A stretch of DNA of 57,211 bases from Ruminococcus sp. (GCA_017437285.1 JAFSBM010000156.1:1-57211), one strand, 5' to 3'; counted from the first letter of the stretch, positions 7,185 to 17,207 are shown. Notes: generated by a model from the sequence alone, not told the origin. Numbers and translations: made by a program.

Positions 7185-8927
7185 ATGAAAATATCAGGTG
7201 CAAAAATCGTTGTTGAAACGCTGATAGAACAGGGAGTTGATACCGTTTTCGGCTATCCGGGCGGTCAGGTACTAAGCCTGTTTGATGAGCTTTATCAATG
7301 CAGCGACAGAATTAACCACATTCTCACCGCCCACGAACAGGGTGCATCTCACGCTGCTGACGGCTACGCAAGAACAACAGGCAAAGTCGGTGTATGTATC
7401 GCTACATCAGGTCCCGGTGCAACTAACCTTGTAACAGGTATTGCTACAGCTTACCTCGATTCAATCCCAATGGTTGCTATCACTGGCAACGTGCCTACAT
7501 CTATAATAGGCAGGGACAGTTTCCAAGAGGTTGACATTGTAGGCGTGACAATGCCAATCACAAAGCACAACTTCATTGTTAAGGATATCCGTGAACTTGC
7601 CGACACTCTCCGTTCCGCCTTTAAAATTGCAAAATCTGGCAGACCCGGACCTGTTCTCGTGGATATTCCAAAAGATGTTCAGGTGGCACAATGGGATTTC
7701 GAGCCAAAGAATGACCCTGTCCGCCCTTATCCCCTTAAATTTGCCTCAGAACTGAAATTAAAGCAGGCAGCTGAAATGATAAAGGCTTCAAAGCGTCCCT
7801 ACATCTACTTCGGCGGCGGTATTATTTCGGGCAAGGCATCGGCGGAAATTATTGAACTTGCTGAGAAAATTGACGCTCCAATCGGCTGTACCCTTATGGG
7901 ACTTTCCGCAATTCCAAAGGATAACCCACGTTTCCTCGGTATGAATGGTATGCACGGTCAGTTTGCGTCATCAATTGCCCTTGATGAAGCTGATTTGGTA
8001 ATTGCTCTCGGTGCAAGATTTTCCGACAGAGCAACAGGCGATAAACAGCGATTTAACAAGAATTTCAGCTTAATTCACATTGATATAGATTCAGCGGAAC
8101 TTGACAAGAATATCACTTCAAATCTGTCAATTCAAGGCGATATAAAGGACTCCCTTTACAGACTTCTCCCAATGCTTGAAACAACGGAGAGAAGCGACTG
8201 GAGCAAGCGTATTGCTGAACTCAAAGAGGAGGAAATCCGCCGACTTGATAGTGCATATGCCGCTAAAAAGGACTTTGAAAAGAAGTGCGGCGACTGCACA
8301 AAGCCTTGCAGTATGTCGGGAATTCCTGCTGAAAACCGCCTTGACCCCTACGCTATTATTGACATAATCAGCGGAAAGGCTGGGGAAAATGACATTGTTG
8401 TAACAGATGTAGGACAGCATCAGATGTGGACTGCACAGCGTTACCCATTCAAAAAGCCACGTACATTCCTCACAAGCGGTGGACTTGGCACAATGGGTTA
8501 CGGTATGGGTGCGGCTATCGGTGCGGCAGCTACAGGCAAGCGTTCAATCCTTTTCACAGGTGACGGAAGTTTCGGTATGAATTTAAACGAGCTTGCAACG
8601 GCAGCTGTACAGAATTCTCCCCTTGTTATCGTTATTATGAATAACGGCGTTCTCGGTATGGTTCGCCAATGGCAGACGCTTTTCTTCAACAAGCACTACT
8701 CAAATACAACCCTCAACCGCCCAACTGACTTCGTAAAGCTTGCTGAGGCTTTCGGCATAAAGGCTGCAAGGGCATTTACCGCTGAGGAACTGGAAAAGGC
8801 TGCTGCTGAGGCATTCTCCGAAAATCGCCCATATCTCATTGACTGTGCTGTGGACTGCAATGAATTTGTTCTTCCCATGCTCCCCCCCGGCGGCTCAATT
8901 GACGATATTATCACGGAAATAAAGTGA
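7185..8927 (+). CDS. ilvB: acetolactate synthase, large (catalytic) subunit
   Basis: TPP-dependent enzyme forming acetolactate (Val/Leu branch) or acetohydroxybutyrate (Ile branch). The 580-residue protein shows the catalytic glutamate motif TAHEQGASHAADGYAR near residue 47, the TPP-binding GDGSFGMNLNELATA near 458 with IVIMNNGVLGMVRQWQ, and a C-terminal MLPPGGSIDDI typical of the biosynthetic FAD-type subunit. The ATG at 7185 is preferred over 7176 because the AAAGGA site lies too close to the earlier codon. A CxxC-type cluster KKCGDCTKPCSM (about residue 367) sits in the linker between domains and is unusual for this family. It forms an operon with ilvN 10 bp downstream. Confidence 0.96.
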   Translation: MKISGAKIVVETLIEQGVDTVFGYPGGQVLSLFDELYQCSDRINHILTAHEQGASHAADGYARTTGKVGVCIATSGPGATNLVTGIATAYLDSIPMVAITGNVPTSIIGRDSFQEVDIVGVTMPITKHNFIVKDIRELADTLRSAFKIAKSGRPGPVLVDIPKDVQVAQWDFEPKNDPVRPYPLKFASELKLKQAAEMIKASKRPYIYFGGGIISGKASAEIIELAEKIDAPIGCTLMGLSAIPKDNPRFLGMNGMHGQFASSIALDEADLVIALGARFSDRATGDKQRFNKNFSLIHIDIDSAELDKNITSNLSIQGDIKDSLYRLLPMLETTERSDWSKRIAELKEEEIRRLDSAYAAKKDFEKKCGDCTKPCSMSGIPAENRLDPYAIIDIISGKAGENDIVVTDVGQHQMWTAQRYPFKKPRTFLTSGGLGTMGYGMGAAIGAAATGKRSILFTGDGSFGMNLNELATAAVQNSPLVIVIMNNGVLGMVRQWQTLFFNKHYSNTTLNRPTDFVKLAEAFGIKAARAFTAEELEKAAAEAFSENRPYLIDCAVDCNEFVLPMLPPGGSIDDIITEIK

Positions 8928-8937
8928 GGTGGATTGT

Positions 8938-9438
8938 ATGAATCAGTATGTTATCGGTGCGATTGTTTCAAATATAAGCGGTGTGCTTAGCCGTGTATCG
9001 GGAATGTTTACACGCCGTGGCTTCAATATCGACTGCCTTACCGTAGGTGAAACGGAATCCGCTGAATTTTCACGTATTACCGTTGTTTTCCACGGAGATG
9101 AGGACATCAAGGATAAAATCATAAAACAGCTTGAAAAGCTTCACGATGTAAAGGAAGTGGAGGTTCTTGACCCTCACGAAACAGTTATCCGTGAACTGCT
9201 TCTCATAAAGGTGCGGAATACTCCCCAAACAAGACAGGATATTATGACTGCCGTTGAGATTTTCCGTTCAAAGATTGTTGACTATTCACCAACGGCTCTT
9301 GTGTGTGAGCTGACAGGCGAAACTTCAAAAATCAACGCATTTATCGACCTTATGAAGCCCTACGGCATTATGGAAATGTGCCGCACAGGTATTGTTGCAA
9401 TTGAAAGAGGCGATAATTGTCTTACGACTGAAAGATAA
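8938..9438 (+). CDS. ilvN: acetolactate synthase, small (regulatory) subunit
   Basis: This 166-residue ACT-domain protein activates the large subunit and confers valine feedback control. The N-terminal ACT domain is evident from IVSNISGVLSRVSGMFTRRG (about residues 8-27) and FNIDCLTVG. A second ACT-like half covers about 80-160, so this is the normal length for the IlvN/IlvH type. The start was set at ATG 8938 behind GAGGTGG; a GTG at 8929 in frame lacks a ribosome site. It is translationally linked to ilvB, whose stop is 10 bp upstream, and shares the attenuator. Confidence 0.94.
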   Translation: MNQYVIGAIVSNISGVLSRVSGMFTRRGFNIDCLTVGETESAEFSRITVVFHGDEDIKDKIIKQLEKLHDVKEVEVLDPHETVIRELLLIKVRNTPQTRQDIMTAVEIFRSKIVDYSPTALVCELTGETSKINAFIDLMKPYGIMEMCRTGIVAIERGDNCLTTER

Positions 9439-9501
9439 TTTCATATGCGGCTTTTGTTGTAACCCGATATATGCGGTAAATTCAGAATTAAAGGAGATAT
9501 C

Positions 9502-9765
9502 ATGAATCAGGTTTATAATATTGGTCATTGTCCTGTGTGCAATAATTATGGTATTATGGAAATCCTTTTTGACACATCGCTCAACAAGTGTATCGCTATG
9601 TGTGATGAATGCAACCTTGAATTTTCTTCTGTAAAGGATTACCAAAATAACACCAATGGACAACGAGTTTTCTTTGATTCAATAGATTTACCAATAGTCA
9701 GATATGCAACGATAGATGAAATAAAAAACACCGAATGGTATCCTTTTATTAAAGGACACCGCTAA
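9502..9765 (+). CDS. small zinc-ribbon-like protein, unknown function
   Basis: 87 residues with a strong ribosome site (AAGGAG, 5 bp before ATG). Two knuckles, CPVC (residues 10-13) and CDEC (33-36), suggest a structural zinc ribbon. The rest is acidic and aromatic (IDEIKNTEWYPFIKGHR) with no family I recognise. It sits between ilvN and ilvC, flanked by REP-like units on the right, and resembles the orphan accessory genes further along this cluster. It could be an immunity-type or adaptor protein; function is unassigned. Confidence 0.6.
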   Translation: MNQVYNIGHCPVCNNYGIMEILFDTSLNKCIAMCDECNLEFSSVKDYQNNTNGQRVFFDSIDLPIVRYATIDEIKNTEWYPFIKGHR

Positions 9766-11218
<1,453 letters not shown>

Positions 11219-11230
11219 AAAGACTTTTTT

Positions 11231-11448
11231 ATGAAAGATAATCTGATTGTAAGCAAAAGCAAAGCAGATTTTTATGCAAAACTTCATATCGCTGAAAGAG
11301 GCAGATGAAACTGCATATTGGTTTGAATTGCTTAACGAAAGCGATTACATTAAAGGGCATCTCTAAAGCTGAACACTTTCAGGATATATATGAAGATTGC
11401 AACGAAATAATCAAAATACTTGTGTCTATTTTGAAAAATAAAAGTTAG
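11231..11448 (+). pseudogene. decayed four-helix-bundle (23S rRNA IVS-type) protein
   Basis: Only the C-terminal half of the family is recognisable, in broken frames. The first frame reads SKSKADFYAKLHIAE then stops. A shifted frame continues EADETAYWFELLNESDYIKG, then a stop. The final part KAEHFQDIYEDCNEIIKILV runs to TAG at 11446. These pieces align in order with the family pattern (SKADF..KL.IA..E...YWLELL...GY, then a last helix). The N-terminal helices are missing. The sequence GGGCATCTCTAAA at 11355-11367, where the second frame stops, matches the 13-bp tip of the MITE found at 39421 and 47299. It may be an insertion scar, or chance. Confidence 0.75.
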
Positions 11449-11476
11449 GAATTATAAATTAAGAACATAGAATAAT

Positions 11477-11507
11477 CCTTAATTCTTAATTCATAATTCT
11501 TAATTAA
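11477..11507 (+). repeat. CTTAATT heptads before ilvD
   Basis: Units CTTAATT, CTTAATT, CATAATT, CTTAATT in exact 7-bp register, ending just before the ilvD ribosome site. Confidence 0.75.
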
Positions 11508-11531
11508 ATATATTGAGGTGAAAAAGAAACT

Positions 11532-13193
11532 ATGAATGAAAATTTTTTCTGTAATGGTGTAGAAAAAGCTCCACAGCGTTCACTTTTCAACGCTCTTGGA
11601 ATGACAAAAGAGGAAATGAAACGCCCCCTCGTTGGTATCGTTTCTTCCTATAATGAAATTGTACCAGGTCATATGAATATCGACAAAATCGTTGAAGCTG
11701 TAAAGCTTGGCGTAGCTATGGGCGGCGGTACTCCTGTTGTATTCCCTGCAATTGCTGTTTGTGACGGTATTGCTATGGGACATCAGGGTATGAAATACTC
11801 CCTTGTAACCCGTGACCTTATTGCCGATTCAACTGAATGTATGGCTCTTGCACATCACTTTGACGCTCTTGTTATGGTTCCCAACTGCGACAAAAACGTG
11901 CCGGGACTTCTTATGGCGGCGGCTCGTCTTAATATCCCCACTATTTTCGTAAGCGGCGGCCCTATGCTTGCAGGTCACGTAAAGGGCAAAAAAACTTCCC
12001 TTTCCTCTATGTTTGAAGCTGTAGGCTCATACACAGCTGGCAAAATGTCAGTTGAAGATGTTGAAGAATACGAAAACAGCGCTTGCCCCACTTGCGGTTC
12101 ATGTTCTGGTATGTATACCGCAAACTCTATGAACTGTCTTACAGAAGTTCTCGGTATGGGATTAAAGGGCAACGGCACAATTCCTGCTGTTTACTCCGAC
12201 AGAATAAAGCTTGCTAAAATGGCAGGTATGCAGGTTATGGAGCTTTACAGACAGAATATCCGCCCACTTGACATCATGACAGAAAAGGCTTTCATTAACG
12301 CTCTTACTGCTGATATGGCACTTGGCTGTTCAACTAACAGTATGCTCCACCTCCCTGCTATCGCTAATGAGTGCGGTGTAAATATCAACCTCGATATTGC
12401 CAATGAAATAAGTGCAAGAACTCCCAACCTCTGCCACCTTGCCCCTGCAGGTCATACCTATATGGAGGATTTGAACGAGGCTGGCGGTGTTTATGCAGTT
12501 CTCAATGAGCTTTCAAAGAAAAATCTCCTCAATCTCGACTGTATGACAGTTACAGGAAAAACAGTTGGCGAGAATATCTCAGGCTGTATCAATAAGGATA
12601 CAGAAACTATCCGCCCCATTGACAATCCCTACAGCGAAACTGGCGGAATTGCTGTTCTCCGTGGAAATCTTGCTCCCGACGGCTGTGTAGTAAAGAGAAG
12701 TGCTGTTGCTCCCGAAATGCTTTCACACAAGGGTACTGCAAGAGTATTCAACAGCGAGGAAGAAGCTATAAAGGTTATCTACGAGGGCGGTATCAAGGCT
12801 GGCGATGTTGTTGTTATCCGCTACGAGGGTCCTGCTGGCGGTCCAGGTATGCGTGAAATGCTCTCACCTACTTCCGCTATTCAGGGAGCAGGTCTTGGTT
12901 CATCTGTTGCTCTTATCACAGACGGACGTTTCAGCGGTGCTACCCGTGGTGCGGCTATCGGTCACGTATCTCCCGAAGCTGTAAACGGCGGTACTATCGC
13001 CTATGTAAAGGACGGCGATATTATTTCTATCGACATCCCCAACTACTCAATTAATCTTGAAGTTTCAGACGAAGAACTGGCAGAGCGTAAAAAGTCTATG
13101 CCTATTCTCAGAAAAGAAAATATCACAGGCTACCTCAAACGCTATGCACAACAGGTTTCCTCTGCTGATAAGGGTGCGATAATTAATAAATAA
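11532..13193 (+). CDS. ilvD: dihydroxy-acid dehydratase
   Basis: Fe-S dehydratase that converts dihydroxy acids to 2-oxo acids, third step of Ile/Val synthesis. The 553-residue protein shows the conserved cysteine motifs [19 protein letters not shown] and [33 protein letters not shown], and the C-terminal [17 protein letters not shown] and [20 protein letters not shown]. Full family length. Start follows TTGAGGTGAAA. A heptad array begins 7 bp after the stop, so co-transcription with the accessory genes to the right is uncertain. Confidence 0.96.
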   Translation: MNENFFCNGVEKAPQRSLFNALGMTKEEMKRPLVGIVSSYNEIVPGHMNIDKIVEAVKLGVAMGGGTPVVFPAIAVCDGIAMGHQGMKYSLVTRDLIADSTECMALAHHFDALVMVPNCDKNVPGLLMAAARLNIPTIFVSGGPMLAGHVKGKKTSLSSMFEAVGSYTAGKMSVEDVEEYENSACPTCGSCSGMYTANSMNCLTEVLGMGLKGNGTIPAVYSDRIKLAKMAGMQVMELYRQNIRPLDIMTEKAFINALTADMALGCSTNSMLHLPAIANECGVNINLDIANEISARTPNLCHLAPAGHTYMEDLNEAGGVYAVLNELSKKNLLNLDCMTVTGKTVGENISGCINKDTETIRPIDNPYSETGGIAVLRGNLAPDGCVVKRSAVAPEMLSHKGTARVFNSEEEAIKVIYEGGIKAGDVVVIRYEGPAGGPGMREMLSPTSAIQGAGLGSSVALITDGRFSGATRGAAIGHVSPEAVNGGTIAYVKDGDIISIDIPNYSINLEVSDEELAERKKSMPILRKENITGYLKRYAQQVSSADKGAIINK

Positions 13194-13199
13194 TTGTTG

Positions 13200-13269
13200 A
13201 GCTTTTAGCTGTTAGCCGTTAGCTTTTAGCCGTTAGCCTTTAGCTTTTAGCCGTTAGTCTTTAGCTTTG
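13200..13269 (+). repeat. long GCYNTTA heptad array
   Basis: Nine to ten consecutive units in strict 7-bp register (GCTTTTA, GCTGTTA, GCCGTTA, GCCTTTA, one GTCTTTA variant). TAG falls at 13206, 13213, 13220 and so on, i.e. in all three frames within 21 bp. Confidence 0.9.
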
Positions 13270-13292
13270 TAGGGGCGGATATTATCCGCCCG
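13270..13292. repeat. REP-like palindrome
   Basis: GGGGCGGATATTATCCGCCC, preceded by GTA. Same unit as at 14084, 14780, 19650 and 24260. Confidence 0.8.
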
Positions 13293-13317
13293 ACACACCA
13301 GAAACGGAGAATTCAAA

Positions 13318-13479
13318 ATGAGAAATATTATTGGTATCATTTGCCTTTTAATTTTAATTATCCTCAATCTGATTTCATTTATATCGTCTAAACAAAAAAA
13401 GAAAAAAGACATTGCTTATCTGATTGTATCTGTAATATGCTGTATTATAGGTATAATTTCCTTGATGCCTAATAAATAA
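13318..13479 (+). CDS. small membrane protein, copy A
   Basis: 53 residues: an N-terminal hydrophobic helix (MRNIIGIICLLILIILNLIS), a lysine-rich loop SSKQKKKKD, and a second hydrophobic helix ending IISLMPNK. It looks like a two-pass membrane hairpin. The start is preceded by GGAG 11 bp upstream. The whole unit from the REP palindrome to the stop is repeated almost identically at 14084-14290, where only a few bases differ and one residue changes (Ser to Ala). Function unknown; its place among immunity-type genes suggests an accessory or immunity role, but this is inference. Confidence 0.65.
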   Translation: MRNIIGIICLLILIILNLISFISSKQKKKKDIAYLIVSVICCIIGIISLMPNK

Positions 13480-13552
13480 ATGGTGAAAGCTGTGCGTTCC
13501 GAATTCACATACATATCTTGTCATATATGCTATAAGCAAAGGAGGAATTATA

Positions 13553-14065
13553 ATGAATCAAATTGGACACAGTTTAAAAGAAGAAATTGAAATTATAAAG
13601 CTTTTAGCCGATAAATACTCCGATGACATTGATATTGATTTATATGAACCCGAAAATATAGAAACAATCAATTCATTTGAACAAAGTACAGGAGTATCAT
13701 TGCCTGATGAACTTAAAGAATTTTATCAGCTGATTGGCGGCTTTGACAGTTTAATGGCATATATGCAGATGTGGAATCTGGAAGATATTAAAGAACGCTA
13801 TCACGAAGGTTACTGCGACTGGATAGAAGAAGGCGACAGCGATAAATATATAGTATTAGGCTCAACAGGCGGCGGTGAATATCTTCTTATGGAAAAAGCA
13901 AACGGTAATTATCTCCGCTACGGCGATGAGGGAGAGGTTATGAATATCCCCTCAATCAAGGATTTAATGTGCTGGAATATTGACAGTATGTATGAACAAG
14001 TTTCGGGTTTTGAGGAAGATGATACAATCAATAATTATCTTCAAAAAAATTCAGACCGTTTATAA
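13553..14065 (+). CDS. SMI1/KNR4 (SUKH) family protein, probable immunity protein
   Basis: 170 residues, acidic. The SUKH core is visible: INSFEQSTGVSLPDELKEFY (about residues 42-61), YQLIGGFDSL, then a central strand DKYIVLGSTGGGEYLLMEKA (102-121) and GNYLRYGDEGE. Family members commonly neutralise toxins of contact-dependent or secreted polymorphic toxin systems. No toxin gene lies nearby, so this is an orphan. Ribosome site AAAGGAGG is strong. Direct copies of a small membrane gene lie on both sides. Confidence 0.85.
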   Translation: MNQIGHSLKEEIEIIKLLADKYSDDIDIDLYEPENIETINSFEQSTGVSLPDELKEFYQLIGGFDSLMAYMQMWNLEDIKERYHEGYCDWIEEGDSDKYIVLGSTGGGEYLLMEKANGNYLRYGDEGEVMNIPSIKDLMCWNIDSMYEQVSGFEEDDTINNYLQKNSDRL

Positions 14066-14070
14066 AATAT

Positions 14071-14103
14071 ATTCCGAAATTGCGGGCGGATATTATCCGC
14101 CCG
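14071..14103. repeat. REP-like unit with CCGAAATTGC flank
   Basis: TTCCGAAATTGC followed by the palindrome GGGCGGATATTATCCGCCC (14084-14102). It begins the second copy of the duplicated small-gene cassette. Confidence 0.8.
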
Positions 14104-14128
14104 ACACACCAGAAACGGAGAATTCGAA

Positions 14129-14290
14129 ATGAGAAATATTATTGGTATCATTTGCCTTTTAATTTTAATTATCCTCAATCTGATTTCATTTATATCGGCT
14201 AAACAAAAAAAGAAAAAAGACATTGCTTATCTGATTGTATCTGTAATATGCTGTATTATAGGTATAATTTCTTTGATGCCAAATAAATGA
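14129..14290 (+). CDS. small membrane protein, copy B
   Basis: 53 residues, identical to the copy at 13318 apart from Ser-to-Ala near residue 24, with silent changes near the 3' end and TGA instead of TAA as stop. The DNA from the REP palindrome through the stop is about 97 percent identical by eye, implying a recent duplication that now brackets the SMI1-like gene. The two copies lie 811 bp apart in direct orientation. Two predicted membrane segments separated by KQKKKKD. Function unknown. Confidence 0.65.
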   Translation: MRNIIGIICLLILIILNLISFISAKQKKKKDIAYLIVSVICCIIGIISLMPNK

Positions 14291-14347
14291 TGATATGAAT
14301 AATCTTCCGAAAAGAAAACTAATATAAATTCAGAGGAGTTGTCCGCA

Positions 14348-14758
14348 ATGGAATTAAAACAAATTTTCTTACCAGATTCCAACCCTGAAAATATATATTC
14401 CACCTACGAAAATCAATTAATGCCAAGAATATTTTTCGACTCCGAAAAGGCAAAAAAAATTTTTGAAACGAATAAAAATATCATATCAAGAATTGTTGAA
14501 ACAGAAATTACAAATTATATCAACGACGATGATTTATGCAGCGATTCCGAAAATATGTTCCCTAAAAGGTCTGTGCTTACGGGAGAATGGTATATCAGCT
14601 CAATCTGCTTTGAAGATGAAATGCTTTCAGTTTCTTCCGCCCTGCTCGGTACTGATATGGGATTTAAAGATGATTATTTAGGATTGGAAATTCATCTTAA
14701 ATATGAAAGCGATACAAATGAATTTGTTTTATATGGAATAGACAGTTCTTCCATATAA
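14348..14758 (+). CDS. hypothetical protein in immunity-gene island
   Basis: 136 residues. The ATG at 14348 is chosen because GAGGAG sits 10 bp upstream; an in-frame TTG at 14339 is too close. The protein is soluble and acidic, with MELKQIFLPDSNPENIYSTYE at the N-terminus and a C-terminal GLEIHLKYESDTNEFVLYGI. That resembles the small single-domain immunity proteins, but I do not recognise a named family. Neighbours on both sides are SMI1-like. It is a candidate new immunity-type family by context only. Confidence 0.6.
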   Translation: MELKQIFLPDSNPENIYSTYENQLMPRIFFDSEKAKKIFETNKNIISRIVETEITNYINDDDLCSDSENMFPKRSVLTGEWYISSICFEDEMLSVSSALLGTDMGFKDDYLGLEIHLKYESDTNEFVLYGIDSSSI

Positions 14759-14765
14759 AATAATT

Positions 14766-14802
14766 GTTCCGAAATTGCAGGCGGATATTATCCGCCCCTA
14801 CA
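14766..14802. repeat. REP-like unit
   Basis: GTTCCGAAATTGC, the palindrome GGCGGATATTATCCGCC (14780-14796), then CCTACA. It directly precedes the next small gene. Confidence 0.8.
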
Positions 14803-14827
14803 AAAACAACATTCACAAGAGGACAAT

Positions 14828-15286
14828 ATGATTAATAAATTTATTGAATGGGCAAAAAATAATAATTGGAATGTTACTTTAAATTCTGATGTAACAGATT
14901 TACCCGATATAATAAAAAAACGATATAATATACCCGAAAAATGGTATACTTTTATCTCACAGCTAAAAGTATGTGAAAATCAGTCTGCTACAAAGTGGTT
15001 TTTAACCCCTAATGACTATTTACCCAATGAAAACGGATTTCAATGGAATGAATTCGAAATCCAAAGCATTGAATACAGCGAAAATAGCATTGACATTATT
15101 TCGTTTTGGAATAAGCATCTGCCTATATTTTTATCTGTTGACGGCGAATATTCATACTATGCAATAAATACTGAAACAGGTGAAGTTGTATCGGGTTATG
15201 AACCTGAATATGAAGATACAACAATTGCAGCAGAAGATTTCAGCATATTTATTGATAAAATTATTTCAGATGAAATAATTTTATAG
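14828..15286 (+). CDS. SUKH/SMI1-like probable immunity protein
   Basis: 152 residues. Resembles the SMI1/KNR4 fold loosely: LPDIIKKRYNIPEKWYTFIS (about residues 25-44) is the typical helical entry, WFLTPNDYLP the strand that follows, and HLPIFLSVDGEYSYYAINTE (about 98-117) the central sheet. The C-terminal AAEDFSIFIDKII is also typical. Ribosome site AGAGGA. With the gene at 13553 it makes two orphan SUKH-type genes in 1.7 kb. Assignment is by pattern, less certain than for the 13553 gene. Confidence 0.65.
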   Translation: MINKFIEWAKNNNWNVTLNSDVTDLPDIIKKRYNIPEKWYTFISQLKVCENQSATKWFLTPNDYLPNENGFQWNEFEIQSIEYSENSIDIISFWNKHLPIFLSVDGEYSYYAINTETGEVVSGYEPEYEDTTIAAEDFSIFIDKIISDEIIL

Positions 15287-15349
15287 CAAACGACAAAATC
15301 TTTTGGCGTTTGCTATTTGCCGATCCGCACGGAGCAAACTTTAGTTTGC
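15285..15349. repeat. inverted repeats after the immunity island
   Basis: Stem TAGCAAACG / CGTTTGCTA (about 15285-15316) could be a weak terminator. A second stem, GCAAACT (15334-15340) with AGTTTGC (15343-15349), follows closely. Confidence 0.5.
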
Positions 15350-15379
15350 GGATGTGCGAGGCACTTTAAATCATTAATT

Positions 15380-15414
15380 ATAGTGAATGTCAAATTATAT
15401 TTGACATTCACTAT
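15380..15414. promoter_or_regulatory. perfect 35-bp palindrome upstream of leuC
   Basis: Arms ATAGTGAATGTCAAA (15380-15394) and TTTGACATTCACTAT (15400-15414) are perfect complements around TTATA. The leuC ATG is 37 bp downstream. There is no T-run, so a terminator is unlikely; an operator for a dimeric repressor or a 5' UTR stem is more plausible. Confidence 0.65.
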
Positions 15415-15450
15415 ATAATCTCCAATTTCCCAAGAAAAGAGGTTTTTACA

Positions 15451-16719
15451 ATGGGAATGACAATGACACAGAAAATACTTGCGGCTCACGCTGGACTTGA
15501 CAGCGTTGAAACAGGACAGCTTATCCTTGCCAATCTTGACTTAGTTCTCGGCAACGATATTACTTCTCCTGTAGCTATCAAGGAATTCGCAAAGCTGAAT
15601 AAGGACGGAGTTTTTGACAAAGATAAGGTCACAATGGTAATGGACCACTTCGCTCCAAATAAGGACATAAAAGCGGCGGAGCAATGTAAAATGTGCCGTG
15701 AATTCTGCGGTGCTAACGATGTAACTCACTTCTACGATGTAGGCGAAATGGGTATTGAACACGCTCTCCTACCCGAAAAAGGTCTTGTTTCCGCAGGTTT
15801 CTGTGTTATCGGTGCTGACTCCCACACCTGTACATATGGTGCTGTAGGTGCATTCTCCACAGGTGTCGGCTCAACTGATATGGCTTGCGGTATGGCTATC
15901 GGCAAAGCGTGGTTCAAAGTTCCCCCAGCTATCCGCTTTAACCTTACAGGCAAGCTTAACAAGTACGTTTCGGGCAAAGATGTCATTCTCCATATTATCG
16001 GAAAAATCGGCGTTGACGGTGCATTGTACAAGTCAATGGAATTCGGCGGCGAGGGACTTTCCTCTCTGTCAATGGATGACCGCCTTTGTATCGCAAATAT
16101 GGCAATTGAAGCAGGTGCAAAGAACGGCATTTTCGAGGTTGACGATATTACTCTCGACTACCTCAAAGCTCACAATGCCGCTGAACCTGTAATATACAAA
16201 GCTGACGAGGACGCTGTTTATGACGAGATAATCGACATTGACCTTTCAGCAATTGAGCCTACTGTGGCATTCCCTCATCTTCCCGAAAATGCAAGAACTT
16301 TCAGCGAAATCGGCGATATTAAAATTGACCAGGTTATTATCGGCTCATGCACCAACGGCAGACTTGAAGATTTACAGCAGGCGGCTGAAATCCTCAAAGG
16401 CAGAAAATGTGCAAAGGGTGTACGTGTTATCATTATTCCTGCAACTCAGCAGATTTACCTTGACGCTATGGAGCAGGGACTCCTGAAAATCTTCATCGAA
16501 TCGGGAGCAGTTGTTTCAACTCCAACTTGTGGTCCTTGTCTTGGCGGTCATATGGGTATTCTTGCGGCAGGTGAACGTGCTGTAGCTACCACAAACCGCA
16601 ATTTCGTGGGACGTATGGGACACGTTGAATCCGAAATTTATCTTGCAAGTCCTGCAACTGCCGCTGCAAGTGCAATTACAGGAAAAATCACAAGTCCCTG
16701 GGAGGTAATGAGCAAATGA
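15451..16719 (+). CDS. leuC: 3-isopropylmalate dehydratase, large subunit
   Basis: Aconitase-family Fe-S subunit that, with LeuD, isomerises 2- to 3-isopropylmalate. The 422-residue protein is the shorter LeuC type common in Clostridia and archaea. Iron-sulfur and active-site motifs are visible: [20 protein letters not shown] (about residues 111-130), [13 protein letters not shown] (about 295) and [15 protein letters not shown] (about 356). The start was taken at the first ATG, behind AAGAGG; two further in-frame ATGs follow within five codons. The stop overlaps the leuD start. Confidence 0.95.
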   Translation: MGMTMTQKILAAHAGLDSVETGQLILANLDLVLGNDITSPVAIKEFAKLNKDGVFDKDKVTMVMDHFAPNKDIKAAEQCKMCREFCGANDVTHFYDVGEMGIEHALLPEKGLVSAGFCVIGADSHTCTYGAVGAFSTGVGSTDMACGMAIGKAWFKVPPAIRFNLTGKLNKYVSGKDVILHIIGKIGVDGALYKSMEFGGEGLSSLSMDDRLCIANMAIEAGAKNGIFEVDDITLDYLKAHNAAEPVIYKADEDAVYDEIIDIDLSAIEPTVAFPHLPENARTFSEIGDIKIDQVIIGSCTNGRLEDLQQAAEILKGRKCAKGVRVIIIPATQQIYLDAMEQGLLKIFIESGAVVSTPTCGPCLGGHMGILAAGERAVATTNRNFVGRMGHVESEIYLASPATAAASAITGKITSPWEVMSK

Positions 16720-17207
16720 AATATACAGGAAATGTTCTGAAATACGGCGATAACGTGGATACTGATGTTATTATCCCTGCCCGTTATCTCAACACAAGCG
16801 ACCATAAGGAGCTTGCCTCCCATTGTATGGAGGATATTGACAAGACTTTTGTAACCCGTGTTCAGCAGGGTGATATTATTACAGCAGGTCAGAATTTCGG
16901 CTGCGGTTCTTCCCGTGAACACGCTCCCATTGCTATTAAGGCAAGCGGTGTTTCCCTTGTTATAGCCAAAAGCTTTGCTCGTATCTTCTACCGCAACGCT
17001 ATAAATATCGGTCTTGCTATTGTGGAATGTCCCGAAGCTGCCGACAATATCTCCGAGGGCGATAAAGTCGAGGCTGATATGGATAACGGAATTATCCGCA
17101 ACCTCACTACAGGTCAGGAGTTCAAAGCTGCACCATTCCCCGATTTTATTCAGAAAATCATCGAAAACGGCGGTCTTATGGAGTCTATTGCTAAAGGGAG
17201 TATTTAG
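16716..17207 (+). CDS. leuD: 3-isopropylmalate dehydratase, small subunit
   Basis: 163-residue swivel subunit partnering LeuC. Motifs: [17 protein letters not shown] near residue 12 and the substrate-loop [14 protein letters not shown] (about 61-74). The ATG overlaps the leuC stop (ATGA), indicating translational coupling. The AGGT..GGAGGTAATGAGC region inside leuC serves as ribosome site. A heptad array starts just after the stop and separates leuD from leuB. Confidence 0.95.
   Translation: MKYTGNVLKYGDNVDTDVIIPARYLNTSDHKELASHCMEDIDKTFVTRVQQGDIITAGQNFGCGSSREHAPIAIKASGVSLVIAKSFARIFYRNAINIGLAIVECPEAADNISEGDKVEADMDNGIIRNLTTGQEFKAAPFPDFIQKIIENGGLMESIAKGSI

Noticed and set aside
15400-15418. TTGACA..TATAAT reading inside the leuC palindrome as a promoter
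   Set aside because: The two boxes are only about 5 bp apart, far from the 16-18 bp needed.
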